NCBI RefSeq assembly: GCF_032854445.1 | Contig: NC_088302.1 | Location: 31,591,979 to 31,651,978 of the forward strand | DNA from: Liolophura sinensis | Taxonomy: Eukaryota > Mollusca > Polyplacophora > Chitonida > Chitonidae | Direction of reading: 5' to 3' | DNA: 60,000 nucleotides | Part shown: positions 35,901-47,559 of the stretch, one piece after another | Layout: every line of letters starts with the position of its first letter | How positions within the stretch are numbered: position 1 is the stretch's first letter | Translations under genes and position numbers: made by a program | Notes under the pieces: generated by a model | Databases searched by the model: none | Seen by the model: only the letters and a program-made list of their open reading frames with translations | What the model was told of the DNA's origin: nothing

Positions 35901-36918
35901 AAAACTATTAGCTCTTAAGTTCTGTGTTAACTTTAGTGTGGAGTAAAGTCCCGTTATTTTTGGGATAGGACTGGCATAAAAATTTAAACTGACTGTTCGG
36001 AACAATAGGTTCAAAAGATGAGCAGTCACAACCGTAACGTGGAAAATAGTATATAGCAACAATACATGTGAATAAACACATTTTTATGCGGAATTAGACA
36101 CATCTATGAAACCAAGTTCCAGAGATTCTGGACACTGTCTCCATATTTACTTACTTGCAAGAGAGGGTCTCTCAGCTAACTAGCGCAGTTTCCCATGGTT
36201 TCATGGTTTCCTATAGCCATGGCCTTTAGCTCCGCCATGTAAGTCTCGAGAAGAACTAAAAATACGCATAAAATAAATAAATTCAAACGTTGGGGGTTGG
36301 GTTTTCTAGCCGTTATATACCACACGGTAGAAATATATTTCAAATTAGAGTTTTATTCTATTCCTTACAACGCAATCAGCATAAAGAACATGAAAACAGT
36401 GCAACTAAAAACTGTCCTCTAAATGCATATGCGTATGTATATTGATCGTCGAAACGGGTATCAGTCGCATGTGGTTTCAAATTGCCGCAATTACTATATG
36501 TACCCCAGAGATGAGCGTTGTTTCTATCTTAAGTGATTAATTGGTAAATGCATTCAAAGTGCAGCCGGCCATTACTGCGATCAAATTTATTCATAAGAAT
36601 CAATATCAGATCAGGCCTTTTGGGAAAAGACAATTTAAGTGAAACCATTAAACGCACTATAGCTGATGACACAGTCATTCCACGTGTGTCTCGTCGCCAT
36701 GTTACACTTAGCGATCGTTCAACGTCTGTGGTATATCTGTAATGTCTGTGCTTGTATAATGATGTTGAATTAGTATCAGTGGGGGGTCATTAACGTTCAG
36801 AGGATTCTGCTGTTATAGGTAGCAAGATTCGTCACTTTGTTGCAGCTGTGTAAAGCTTCAGTAGAGCAGTCGTTATAACAAATGTCCGTTGTTGGCATAT
36901 TGGCCGTCCGTTGGTAAA
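32931..36918. other. Unassigned non-coding stretch
   Basis: Four kilobases with no recognisable gene or element. A C-rich run lies near 33757-33780. Alternating 'tacatgtacatacatatac' type sequence lies at 34883-34935. A small acceptor/donor pair brackets about 30 open bases (acceptor near 35747, donor CCG|GTGAGG near 35784), too little to call an exon. Confidence 0.45.
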
Positions 36919-37195
36919 GTATATTTATTTATTTGAATTGTCTTTTACGCTGTACTCAAGAATATTTCACTTATACGACGGCGGCTAGCATTATGGTGGG
37001 AGGAAACCGGACAGAGCCCGGGGGAAACCCACGACCATCCGCAGGTTGGTGTAAGACCTTCCTACGTACGGCCAGAGAGGAAGCCAGCATGAGCTGGACT
37101 TGAACTCAAAACGACCGCATTGGTGTAAGGCTTCTGTGTCATTGTGCCGTGCTGGCGTGCTAACTCCCTCGCTCACGGAGGCCCGTGGTGCAACG
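36919..37195 (-). mobile_element. SINE family A, near full length
   Basis: On the minus strand it reads in order: tRNA-like head (cctccgtgagcgagggagtt), 'accaatgcggtcgttttgag', 'ttcaagtccagctcatgctg', 'cttcctctctggccgtacg', 'cctgcggatggtcgtgggtt', 'ataatgctagccgccgtcg', 'gtgaaatattcttgagtaca' and an (aaat)n tail. The A-box area is altered, so it is probably inactive. The 69-codon minus frame here is an artefact of the element. Confidence 0.92.
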
Positions 37196-38020
37196 GACAA
37201 TGTTAACGCGGGAGTGGAAGTAACAGAAACGCGTCGTTCTTAACCAACTGCATTAGCGGTCACCAGAGTATCTTGGTTTGGCCACTTTTCAAGCTACTTA
37301 ATTTGTATGCAAATGAATCGCCGACTTAATGGCTGTCTTACTTACCACGGTAATAACCCCTTACAGCCCATACACACTTCTCAGTGACATTGTGTTGAGT
37401 GATTATTATTTGATTGAACAATGTAACGTGGTTGGAAATCGTATACGAGGAGATAAAAGAAACTCCATCAAAGGCCCGTTAACGAGAAGCTCTATACGTG
37501 TGTAAGTATACATACGTATTCACGGTAAACACGGTTGCTAGTTCTATTGTCCAGCTAATGCCAGTACACGAGCAGAAGAAAAGGATTTGTAGTGTGCTCG
37601 TAACGGTCAATTTGAAGAGATATACAGAACGAATATTATATACATAATCTATAAGGTATATAGTGCCCGCCAGCTCAGCGATGGGCTGGTTGTCAATCCC
37701 CACTCAAGTTGACCATGACGTTTTAAAATCTGCAATCTTTGATCTCCGTGCCCAGCGTCAAGTGCGCAAAAATAAAATCCAAAAACTTAAGAACAAAATA
37801 ATATACAACTTTGGCGGTGGATGAATAGTACGGCGTAGTTCAACTAGTATTTCATAAAATTTCAATGATCCATGTGAGTTTTATGTATGTCTTATCCACC
37901 AGAGACACACTAATAGCGTCAGTGGTATGAGAAAACAGGCACGTAGTGCATGACTGTCCAGAAAAGGAAGGACGGCTTTTATTGTTTCTCATTTATATCA
38001 CTGGTTTGACGTATCCTTAG
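37196..38020. other. Unassigned non-coding stretch
   Basis: Nothing recognised. Confidence 0.5.
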
Positions 38021-38191
38021 TTATTTACTACCTGGGAAGGTCTGTCAGCAACCTGCAGATGGTCATGGGTTTCCCCCGGGGCTGTGCCCGGTTCCCACCC
38101 ACCATAATGCTTGCCGCCGTCGTATAAGTGAAATATTCATGAGTACGACGTTAAACACCAACCAAATAAATAAATAAATAAATTATTTACT
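38021..38191 (+). mobile_element. SINE family A, 5'-truncated, with 9-bp TSD
   Basis: TTATTTACT occurs at 38021-38029 and 38183-38191 on either side. The body carries 'gggaaggtctgtcagcaacc', 'tgcagatggtcatgggtttc', 'ataatgcttgccgccgtcg', 'tataagtgaaatattcatga' and 'caccaaccaaataaataaat'. The head is missing. Confidence 0.9.
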
Positions 38192-39009
38192 TATTTACTT
38201 AAATGGCGTTCAACTCAGAACTAAAAAAAGACGCTTAAACCAAACTGGGTTCGATCCTGCGACCCCATTTGGTTTAATCCTGCGACCACATTGGATTTAT
38301 GTTTGCGGCTTTGTCGACTTAGCCAGCGAATCTCCCACCTCCGATGTCCCCACACACAACTTATCCATAAAGATATCATCTGATCGTTTAGTCACTTGAT
38401 CATCCATGTCACACGCCTCTCTGTTTATTGCCTCTCTGTTGTGTTTCAGTCTCGGAATGTTACTTAGCATATAAACCGCAGTTATAAAAATTAATCGTGC
38501 TCTCGAGACAATTTGGCGGCTGTTCAAATCACGTCTGCGCCCACGTCACCTTATGGTATGCGCCTAAGACGCAGATGAGCTGGAGTCCCCCTATCGTCAA
38601 AACAGTTCCATTGTTATAACGCATTCCTGTTAGCTCGATAATCGGGGAGGTGCTACAACAAGTCACATTCTTGGCTCTGTGCGTTTCACTCTCAGCACCA
38701 GCTGTTAGTAGCCTAGTGTTAATAAGCTTGGGGGGAGGAGATAAGTCGGTCTTCTCTCACCCCAAACCTGACGTCCGTAGCAGGTATCGGTTCGCTTAGT
38801 TCACCTGTGGTTTGTTTTTCTAGGCCAGATCATAACAAAATACGCAATAAGTCTTAAAATAGAACAGATACGTGTTCATCCTAATTGTGATGCAAGTGAC
38901 TCTCGCATGTTTATCTGAAGGATTTAGTCCTTCAGATGATTATGTGAGGGCTAACAGTGCTTTTTTCTTTCAAATATTGTCCATACATGTTCTCCACTCC
39001 ATTGCCAAC
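38192..39009. other. Unassigned stretch with a 22-bp tandem duplication
   Basis: The phrase 'atcctgcgaccccatttggt' is repeated once in tandem with small changes at about 38251-38296. Otherwise nothing is recognised. Confidence 0.45.
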
Positions 39010-39190
39010 ATTATGGTGGCCGAGTGGTTAGAGAGTCGTACCCGCTTCTAGACTTATGTCATCTCCAGTCTCAGGTCCTATCCCGAGTCACGCTGAACCT
39101 AACACTTGAAAATTGACAGTTTTGGTACTTCCAGAACTTGGTGCTCAGAATAAGGTGATTTTCCATTGTCACGATGTGGAGTTGCAGTGA
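39010..39190 (+). mobile_element. Probable SINE family C with tRNA-Leu/Ser-like head
   Basis: TGGCCGAGTGG at 39017-39027 is a textbook polymerase III A box of the tRNA-Leu/Ser type. GGTCCTATCCC at 39074-39084 is a B box with a few changes, at a spacing that fits a tRNA with a long variable arm. The sequence continues about 100 bases beyond the tRNA part with no CCA or tRNA-like end, which suggests a SINE rather than a tRNA gene. Only one copy is seen here, so the 3' end is a guess. Confidence 0.5.
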
Positions 39191-40649
39191 GCAAGAATCG
39201 TAATCGATGTAAATATATCCCCTAGTTCTGGGTCAAAAACATGTGGAAAGCAACGTTTTTTCGGAAGCAATGGAGTAAACAACCATATTCCTGGATCGCG
39301 TAAACCTTAAACATACATACTTAGGAAAATCGGGCATATCAATCAGGCACATTCAGGCACAAAACATTTCTAACTAATCTCAGTAAAAGTCTGATAATAA
39401 TGTAACCTATACATCCTAAATGACCTGAAATTTCATCAACAAAAGTTCATGATTAGAGGCAAATAAATGTGTCAAAATATTATACTTGGGGTTGAAATTT
39501 GCCTTTTTCCAGTAGCATGTCATATTACCTTTCCAAAGAACTTTAGAACACCTTTCTAGAATCAATAAAACTCTCAGTCTAGAAAAATGAGAACGTTAGT
39601 CATGGACGAAATCGTATTTCATGTAGGGTATACATGCGGATTTGTCGGACTAGACAATGCTCACTTAATCAATACTGTATGGAAATTAATCACATGAAAA
39701 TGAATTAAAAAAAATAACAGTCGATGATGACATGATACATCTTGTCACATACGTCTGATGAAATATTTAGATATTCCACATTTTACCCCAGTCTGATTTT
39801 TTTCTAACTGTTCATGACAAAGCATGAATCGTAATAAACAAGCACGTCCTTTATCATCACTGCTAGAACGAAATTAGCAAAAGTGTTACGATGGAACATT
39901 ACATTTCTCTTTTGGACTCGTCTCGAAGGACCACTTCCAAAAACCCTTATTTACTCTCCATAAAGAGAAAACCGTTGTCAACAAACGTAGAATATTCTGC
40001 CATCTTCATTTGTCTGCTTCACATGCTTCCAGCTATTGCTTTGTCCATTTATTGGCTGAACTTTCATCCTCTTGTACCTTCATTTGCCAATTTTATGTCG
40101 TAATTTCTACCCTTTTCCATCTCAGTGTTCGCGTTACTTTTTTATTTCTCGTACAATCGCTCGGCGCTTTAGATCGCTTGTCATTTGTATTGCCGGTACA
40201 TCTCTTTCTATGTTCTGTAATCATGCAACTGTTATCTTTCATTCACGCAATCAGAACCAAGTTTGTACTTTACCTTTTATACCATTTTCTAATTAACCTA
40301 TCTTCTATCTGGCTCGGTGAAATTTGATGCCGAGATTAATGTCTTGTACTTGACCTCACCCAAAATCTGACTGCAGCCATATGTACACATATCAACTGCA
40401 CTAATTTTGGGTACGATCTTTACATTCACAATTCGAACAGAGCTGTCGAAGGAATCCAAGGTTATTACAATATCATCTGGCTCATTGGCTTTTATACAGC
40501 TAGGTCTGACTTGTCAAGCATTTATTTTTAGCTGTATTAATTCTGGAAATCTTTCACAAAATGCAGAACTGTAGCATTGTCAAATTTTCATAAAGGTCGT
40601 CTGAATTTTGATGAATATGAATAGGTCACCTGTTTACAATTAGAAGTTA
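39191..40649. other. Unassigned non-coding stretch
   Basis: No gene is supported. The frames at 39891-40327 overlap in two phases and are rich in Leu, Phe and Ser, as expected of T-rich random sequence. Confidence 0.5.
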
Positions 40650-40690
40650 CAGGACCTGGTATCACGAAGCGATCTTAGACTTAAAGAACA
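40650..40690 (+). mobile_element. Remnant of a MITE terminal repeat
   Basis: The phrase 'cctggtatcacgaagcgatc' then 'ttagacttaaag' matches the left terminal repeat of the element at 8734-8945 (ccggggtcacgaaacgag, cttagacttaag). No matching opposite end was found within 300 bases, so it is a one-ended remnant or a copy with a decayed end. Confidence 0.55.
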
Positions 40691-41619
40691 AGACATCACC
40701 TTGCTAACACATATTTCAATCGAAAGTAGGATAATCTTTCTAAAAAGTATCATACTTTGTTATTTTAATGAGATTTCACCGAATAAAATGTAGAATAAAA
40801 TGACAGTACTGCTCAAATGGCTAGTGTGAATAGAAGCAGCCATCTTGAGAATTTTGTCCAATCAAACACGTTGCTATTACATTGCGAGGCTGAAGCCGTG
40901 ACTTAGCCTTTACCCGTTCACTCCATGAAGTGAATGATAACACAGAACTACAGCATAAAACACCATTCTGAGATCGTTTACAACGATTTATTTACGTGTA
41001 GCCGAAGGGACATTTCACGCAGAGTTGTGGGACAGGTCTGTGTCATTTACGGACCACCACAGATTTACAAGCCGTTTAATATTCAACGACGGTATCACAA
41101 ATTATGTCAGCCCAAACATGATTGTGTCCCAAACAGAAGTCATTTCCATGTAAGGGCCTACTTAAACACGCTGTTCAGATTATACAAATACATGTTTTTG
41201 TTGTTCATGTTAGCGTTTAATCAGCATGCAGTTGCTAAATAACAAATGTCAGAATCAGTTATGGATGCTGAAGGTTTATATGGGAATGAGAAGACAGCAT
41301 CTCATCGGACAATGCTTAAAATATTATGACATCATTTTTTATCTGAATTTATTAGAACTGAAGAATTTAAATTGTCTTTCTTGCATACAAGGGATGATTT
41401 TTGTCTGTTTTCTTTTATAAAACACAGTAAAATTACTGAAACGCCATTTTAAGCCGAGGCGCTTTCTCTGACGTCCGCGATAGCTAGGTCAGCACTGTTC
41501 TCACCTTAGAAGCCACCATTGCAAAACTGGAGCATAAAATCCAGCGACAGTCGAATGCCTAGATCAGCCTAGGTGGTGCCCAGATTTCCATTTGCGTCAG
41601 AATTGAGCATGAATCCAGT
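40691..41619. other. Unassigned non-coding stretch
   Basis: The 102-codon frame at 40934-41242 shows no recognised motif or splice boundary. Nothing else is visible. Confidence 0.45.
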
Positions 41620-41699
41620 TGCACAAAAATCCTATTGTAATTTTGTAAACATTTAACATTGCACAACAATCCTATTGTAATGTTGTAAACATGTAACAG
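41620..41699. repeat. Two tandem copies of a 40-bp unit
   Basis: Copies at 41620-41659 and 41660-41699 share 'tgcacaa.aatcctattgta' and 'gtaaacat.taaca' with only a few differences, so the duplication is recent. Confidence 0.92.
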
Positions 41700-43349
41700 G
41701 AGTCATAATTACCGGTACCAGCACACTCCTCCGGCGGATACGACCTGAACCAGGAATACCAAGGCCGTGCATCTTCAGGCTGCTAATAAAATGTATTAAT
41801 GATATAGTAGGCCTACTATTTCAAGCAGTGGAAGAAATGTCCTTCCAGTATGTCCAATTTCTTAGAAAGCCATTTATCACATGGCTTAAGTTCATCGCCG
41901 AACTCCACAACTTTAATGTGCCATAGGCTATTACTTAGTACTTAGACTATTAAACGGGAAACACCCTCGACGTTAGAGAGCTAGAGTCAACGTGACGTCA
42001 TTGACGCGCTGAAGCTGTGACAAGACGAACTTTCACTAAACTTTACTGCGTTGAAAAAAATCTAAAAAAATATTTAATGCCGGTTTGAGATACTTAGCAA
42101 TCTTAATGATAGCCTTTCAGTGGACATGAACAATAGAAAGGTCCTGTTTTTCCCCTTAAGTCAAAATTTCAAGAATTTAATCACAATTTAATACCCTTGT
42201 GTATATCCTCTATGTAACCCGCACCCTGCACAGCCCCGTGGGTTGCAGCTACAGGTCAATGCATAATTTGTTGATAAGACAATTGGAAAATCACATGCCG
42301 TTACTACTAAAAAAATTTTATCAGATTTCGTATTTATCTTGATTACTACTCCCTACTCAGCTGCCTTTTGTTCTGACATCCCCGTATACAATAGTTAGGG
42401 TTAACAATGTTGCAAGATCACCGTCTTGTTCAGAGCTAGATCGTGAGAGGATCATATACTCAGGACTAACTCGTATTAGTTGATCTGGGTTAGCGGCGTT
42501 CCCCTGGAGACACAGCTCCTATCAAGACTAATCGAATTTAGTTTCTGCTCCGTGGAGGTAAGGGTTCTGGAAGGTATAGTCTAGACACGCTGGTATAGAG
42601 GAGGCTCTAGTCCAAACATCGTACCTCGCGTTCTAGGGGTCAGTCCCGGATTATTTCGCTAGGCTTTCTGACCAGGTCACGCCATCATTGGTCATTTGAC
42701 TCCGCTTGTCCCCATCTATCAGTATTAATGAAGCCATATCAAACTGCTTTGGAGAAGACAAACAAATGGCTAGCAAACAGACGTTCGGGACCTCCAATAT
42801 CGCATCAGTAATAATCCGTAATTTAATCGAATATGAAAGTCCGGAAATAAAGGCCGGAATCCCGTTCCACAATGTACGCATGAGTTAACGTGTAATTATC
42901 ATGGTAGCCAGTGGTGTAGCTGTAACGCTGCGATGGAAAAATCACGTGTTAACCAGAACTGAAAGTTTCATTTCTTCATGGTAATTACATGTTTGATATG
43001 CCCCGAGCCCTTTCAGAGGTTGCACGGGTCATTTACAACAGATTCGTGAAACGTACCTCTGAAATAAAGAAGACATGCAATGAAATAAAAATGACACGCA
43101 GCATCCCTGGTCAAGAGCCATGATGACTTTTAATGATTCCCCTCTATATATATTGTCCTTTGCGGTTTTTTAATGACAAGCAGCCTACAACCATTTCTTC
43201 TCTTGCTGTACAAAAATTCACCATAAAATGTCAAACCCTTGCCAACTCCGGAGAACATCTTTAACCGCTTTGTCTTCTATCCATTCACGTCAACTGCTCT
43301 TTGGACGTGTTTAAAGCAGTATAATAGTGACTATTATTTCGATTTCCAG
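41700..43349. other. Unassigned stretch with a CRE palindrome and a MITE-like remnant
   Basis: TGACGTCA occurs at 41993-42000. The phrase 'ccttaagtcaaaatttcaa' at about 42155-42173 resembles the inner terminal repeat of the 8734 element (acttaagtcaaaacttcaa). No gene is supported between them. Confidence 0.4.
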
Positions 43350-43416
43350 CAAGCTCTTTCAAAGGGCTGGATCATCAAGAACTATCAGTCTACGATGGAC
43401 GCGTCAAGGTTCATTT
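43350..43416 (+). CDS. Possible short internal exon, unrecognised (weak)
   Basis: The splice signals on both sides fit the consensus well: the acceptor 'attatttcgatttccag' and the donor ATTT|GTAAGT. The 67 bases between are open and encode a peptide starting QALSKGWIIKNYQSTMDASR (phase 0 in, phase 1 out). The frame is also open upstream to about 43239, so the upstream boundary could differ. The length is below average for an exon and no family is recognised. Confidence 0.2.
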
Positions 43417-43539
43417 GTAAGTGAATGTAGACGATAGAATATGAGTTTTGAGCTTCGGACAAGTCTTTGTGAGCAGTATTTAACTAATGAGTGACCAACC
43501 AGGGTGTCTTTAACCCAGGTTAATCTCCCAACACATAAA

Positions 43540-43755
43540 AAGGCTACAGCACAGAAAGTAAAACCAGAGCAGTGAGGTCAATGTAACTTAGGCCTATGGC
43601 AAACAAATGCAAACACTTAACTGGTGAAATTCGGCTTCTTGTCAATTTGTATCTCAGTTATAGCTTAATTCTAACCGTTAACGTAGATGTGCTTAAATAC
43701 TAACAAATTACAAGACCTCTACCGCCATGGCTTACGTAGAATTAGGTAAACACTT
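43540..43755 (+). repeat. Diverged direct repeat, copy 1
   Basis: Blocks 'ggctacagcacagaaagtaaaa', 'aactggtgaaattcggctt' and 'cttgtcaatttgtatctcag' match in order the segment at 44586-44790 ('gattacagcatgaagagtaaaa', 'aaccggtgaaattcgggct', 'catgtcaatttacctgcat'). Divergence increases to the right. The two lie about 1.04 kb apart. Confidence 0.55.
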
Positions 43756-44377
43756 GCAGTGATGTTAATTTAAATTTATTAAACATAAGTAATCTAGAAT
43801 CACTTAAAATGCTACGTTGTCATCACATTGTGTTGTCATCACATTTAATAAACAATAATATGAAAACATTGTAGATGGGCCTCGAGCAGGCACCAGCAGG
43901 CATACAATATAAAATTTCGCTGAAACAATAGAAATGCGTCAATAGAATATAAAAGCCAATATACTATCTCTCGTCACAGTAGCAATACAGTGGAAAAGGT
44001 TCCGAATACAACATAACGTCTTCACATGATGTGAGTAAATTCTTATTCAATGGCACTATGCGACGTGACATGAGCTCAGACCAGTTCCTGTTCTCCAGTA
44101 TGTAAACAAGCTAACGTACAGAAACTAATTAACCCCATCAGAATTCAATTACGTCATCCGAATGTCGTTGATGGTTGGTCGTTTTGGAAATTGCACCTTT
44201 ACCAGACAGTCCTCGCCAAGTATCGTGAGACCAACGACATTCTACGAGTCTACGATTCCCTTATGCACGTCATACAACTAGCAATTCACCAATATTAAGG
44301 CCCAAAGTTAAAATCCATTTCCAGCTGTCAGAATATGTGTCAGATATTTATCGAGATGCCGTGGTTTATCTTTGGAG
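43756..44377. other. Unassigned non-coding stretch
   Basis: Nothing recognised. Confidence 0.5.
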
Positions 44378-44485
44378 CTACCCGGAAGCTTACTCTCACA
44401 CCCTGGTGACCGTTATATAAGTGGAATACTGATAAGTTCGGCGAAAAGCAATATAAAACATCAATTAAATAAACTAATAAATATT
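44378..44485 (+). mobile_element. SINE family A, strongly diverged 3' part
   Basis: Blocks 'accgttatataagtggaata' and 'ctgataagttcggcgaaaagc', then 'aaaacatcaattaaataaac', align with the family A tail. The middle is hard to follow. An old copy. Confidence 0.6.
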
Positions 44486-44585
44486 GCATTCCTTTCAACA
44501 CCGATACAAGATTTTTGTCACCAAACACACACACATTTCCTTAGAAGTGTATACCAAATACCACGAGATTGAATTTGTACTAAAA

Positions 44586-44790
44586 AAGATTACAGCATGA
44601 AGAGTAAAACGAGAACAGCGAAGACAATTGGCAAATGGTCACACGTAACCGGTGAAATTCGGGCTCATGTCAATTTACCTGCATAACTATTCATGTAAAT
44701 GATTAAAAGGTGAAAACTTATACCCTCTCACACAATGACTCTAGCAGAATTATGTATAAAAAACACAGTGTTTCATTGCAATCAATGGTC
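44586..44790 (+). repeat. Diverged direct repeat, copy 2
   Basis: The partner of 43540-43755. A short block near 47809-47845 ('ccttgaaattcggcttaagg') resembles the same core and may be a third remnant, so this could be an interspersed family rather than a local duplication. Confidence 0.5.
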
Positions 44791-46454
44791 ACTGGTGTAA
44801 AATAAACATTAAAATAAAGTAGTCACAGCCCCATCTGTTGAAATTAGCTTTTTGTGCAACTCTTTGCTATGCAGGTATTAACATCATTTATCGCCAGACA
44901 TATAACAATATATGTGAAAGGCCTTTTTTTACCCTTCTTATCCGCCACATCATCTACGGGGACAATCATCTGGCCTCCACGTTACGGCATGTGCATAACG
45001 AATACTTCCCGTGGGAAGAACTGTCTCAACGTATGAAGTGGTGTCTGGTTCGATACATTTTTGTGTACGAAGTCATGGAGAATTGGATAAAGTTGATGGG
45101 GATTACGGGGAAATATATTTGAATTAGTATGCACTCCGATCCGTTCCATGCCCTATTAGAGTACACTGCTCAAGGTGACAGGTTACACGGGACTCCAAGT
45201 TGGTCACGGCGATGCATGCACTATTTCGTCACAGCCATCAACGAACTAGGTTGGTGTTCGCTAAAGTGCGTATAGTAAAGAGCACGTGGTTATTGAGTAG
45301 TAAACGGGCTCCACCTCGTCCACCTATATCTTTGTAAACAGACAACGCAGGTCCGATCGGGCCTCAATCGATACGTCTATTTATACGTCGCATAGTGATA
45401 AACAGCTTCGCCCGGAGACTGGGGCTAGGTTTGGTGTAAGGATATGGCGCACTTACTTCCTGCAAATAACTAGATTGCTGTTACGTCTGTGGTGTTGGAA
45501 TATGGCTAACGGCTGATGTTCTTAACAAACACAATGACACAGCCCGATGTTGTACTACATAGCACAGTCTCCGCTGTAGTTTTTTGCCGGGTCAGTTAGC
45601 AGACCTGATGGGGACTCTAAGCAGCGTACATGACTTCCAAATTAACTGCGACTCATCCATTCAGCTTCATGAATAATTCTACATCCGTTTAAGACTGCAA
45701 CAATTTTGATGTGCAAACTGCAAGATCAGCTGACAAGATTACTAGCCGCAAACCTCACAATGCTAATATTCTAGATAACAGCCGCACGGCGTATGATTTA
45801 AACCTATAATTAGATCTTCAGACAACGCGTAAACAAACACACTCCATATCAATATTATGTAATCTTATGTCTGCACATAATTATGTTCGGATCTTTCGGG
45901 TACATGTTATGTAAAACGATTTCAAGTATTCGCCAATAACATTACCGGACCATGGTAAACATTCGACAAGACGTTTTCCGTTCGCGGATTGGAGGGCGAC
46001 TTTCTTCGTTTCGTAATGTACGTATGACGCAGTTCGATTAAGCCAACAAATTAACCAATAGGTCAATCAGCGAGAGTCAGCAGCAACATTAACGGCGGGC
46101 TCAGTTGAACAATTCTGTGAAAATGAGGCCATCAATACAGTTTGGCACCAATCCCAACTGTTATCCCCACTATGCTGTCACCATTAACGCTGTTCTAAGG
46201 AACACGTGTTCTATTTTACAACACGGAGAAAGGATTTACGTCGATAGTTAACGTGTCTTGGTGATGACTGTAGTTTCCCGTATTACAGTGTTTACCACCA
46301 CTCAATATTGCCGTATTTAGAATGCTCAATAATGATGCTGCAATTAGTTGTCTAAAAACTTTCTAAACTTGACGATTGTAATACTCGCGTTTTCAGTTGT
46401 GAATAAATACAGCATATTCATGTTTGTCTGGATTATGTGAGAGACCTGAAACCT
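44791..46454. other. Unassigned non-coding stretch
   Basis: No gene is supported. The 94-codon frame at 44838-45122 has no motif I know. A perfect 12-base palindrome, GAACACGTGTTC, with a CACGTG E-box centre, lies near 46200. Confidence 0.45.
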
Positions 46455-46742
46455 TTGGATATTATTTATTTATTTAGTTGGTTAGTTATTTGATTTGTGT
46501 TTTACGCCGTACTCAAGAATATTTTATTGTGGGAGGAAACCGGGTAGAGCCCGGGGGAAACCCACGTTGCTCACACAGGTTGTTGAAAGTCCTTTCCACG
46601 GATAACTGGAGAGGAAGCCAGCATGAGCTGGACTTGAACTCACATCAACCGCATTGGGGGGGGGGGGGGGGGGGGGGGCTCCTGGGTCATTGTGCTGTGC
46701 TAGCGTGCTTGCTCCCTCGTCCAGGGACTCCCTTGGATATTA
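46455..46742 (-). mobile_element. SINE family A, near full length, 10-bp TSD, with a run of 23 G
   Basis: TTGGATATTA occurs at 46455-46464 and 46733-46742. Between them, on the minus strand, lie the head, 'ttcaagtccagctcatgctg', 'aacccgggctctacccggttt' and an (aaat)n tail at the left. The block 'ggccgccgtcgtataag' is missing. At 46656-46678 an uninterrupted run of 23 G (23 C on the SINE strand) sits where other copies read 'accaatgcggt'. The plus-strand frame crossing it is an artefact. Confidence 0.92.
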
Positions 46743-47316
46743 AAAAGACAACTATTAATGTACTCAATTGTTTTGTCAAACCACCGAGTCTCTTTGGCGG
46801 GCTATTCCTCGACATATGGCTGTCCAAATATTAATCTCCCAGTGTGATTGTAACGCTACTTCTAATATGTTAATTGTGAGTCGATGGACAGCATACTCTT
46901 GACCAAACTGAAACGCCTATTAGATGATGCTAGTAATGAACGTAGGCTCCGGGATCTGCCCTCAAAGCAAAGAACTGTGTAGTTTATGATAGCCCTCATG
47001 CAATTACCTCATTAAGTAACACCACGCTCAGATCGCCTTTGAAAGTCTACAGGCCTGTTAACTGCATCTAGAGGAAAGAGGTATACTTTCCAAGCCGGAC
47101 GTCCTTGTCGAATCCTGTACACTTTTTTATCTGCACCTGTGTTTTATATCTTCCTTTTCGCCAACAATCCACTATTAAGATAATCGAAATGCGACCTTCA
47201 GGATGTTTCAAAACTCTCAAAGCGCATGCGCTTGATTTCAAAAGGTTTGTGATTTGAGATACGTATGGATGCCGGTGTGTGAAAGGAACTGAAAAGATTC
47301 TACTTATCATTTATCC
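46743..47316. other. Unassigned non-coding stretch
   Basis: Nothing recognised. The minus-strand 80-codon frame at 47068-47310 has no recognised motif. Confidence 0.45.
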
Positions 47317-47559
47317 TACACTGAAGAAATTAATCTGTTAATTTTAACAGAAAGTCTGTTGTCTGAATGATGCAAAATGTATTCCATTATTATGACATAA
47401 TATTTTGTCATATTGAACATAATATAATATTTATATAGAATTCATAGAATATGTGTGTAATAGTTAACAGAACAAACTGATGCAATAGCAGAATACATTC
47501 TAGCATCACTCAAGCAACAGGATTTCTGTTAAAATGAACAGATTAATTTTTTGAGTGTA
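47317..47559. mobile_element. MITE, 239 bp, with TA target duplication (Tc1/mariner type)
   Basis: The element proper is 47319-47557. The left end reads CACTGAAGAAATTAATCTG and the right end, reversed, CACTCAAAAAATTAATCTG. The inverted similarity continues about 67 bases inward ('ttttaacagaaagtctgttg' against 'ttttaacagaaatcctgttg'). It is flanked by TA on both sides, the target preference of Tc1/mariner transposases. It has no coding capacity, so it must have been moved by a transposase encoded elsewhere. A second, uninterrupted copy of the flanking sequence lies just downstream (see findings). Confidence 0.88.

Noticed and set aside
46478-46834. 118-codon frame with a poly-glycine run
   Set aside because: It lies over a minus-strand SINE with a G23 tract; the same SINE gives similar spurious frames elsewhere (30354-30707, 54679-54993).
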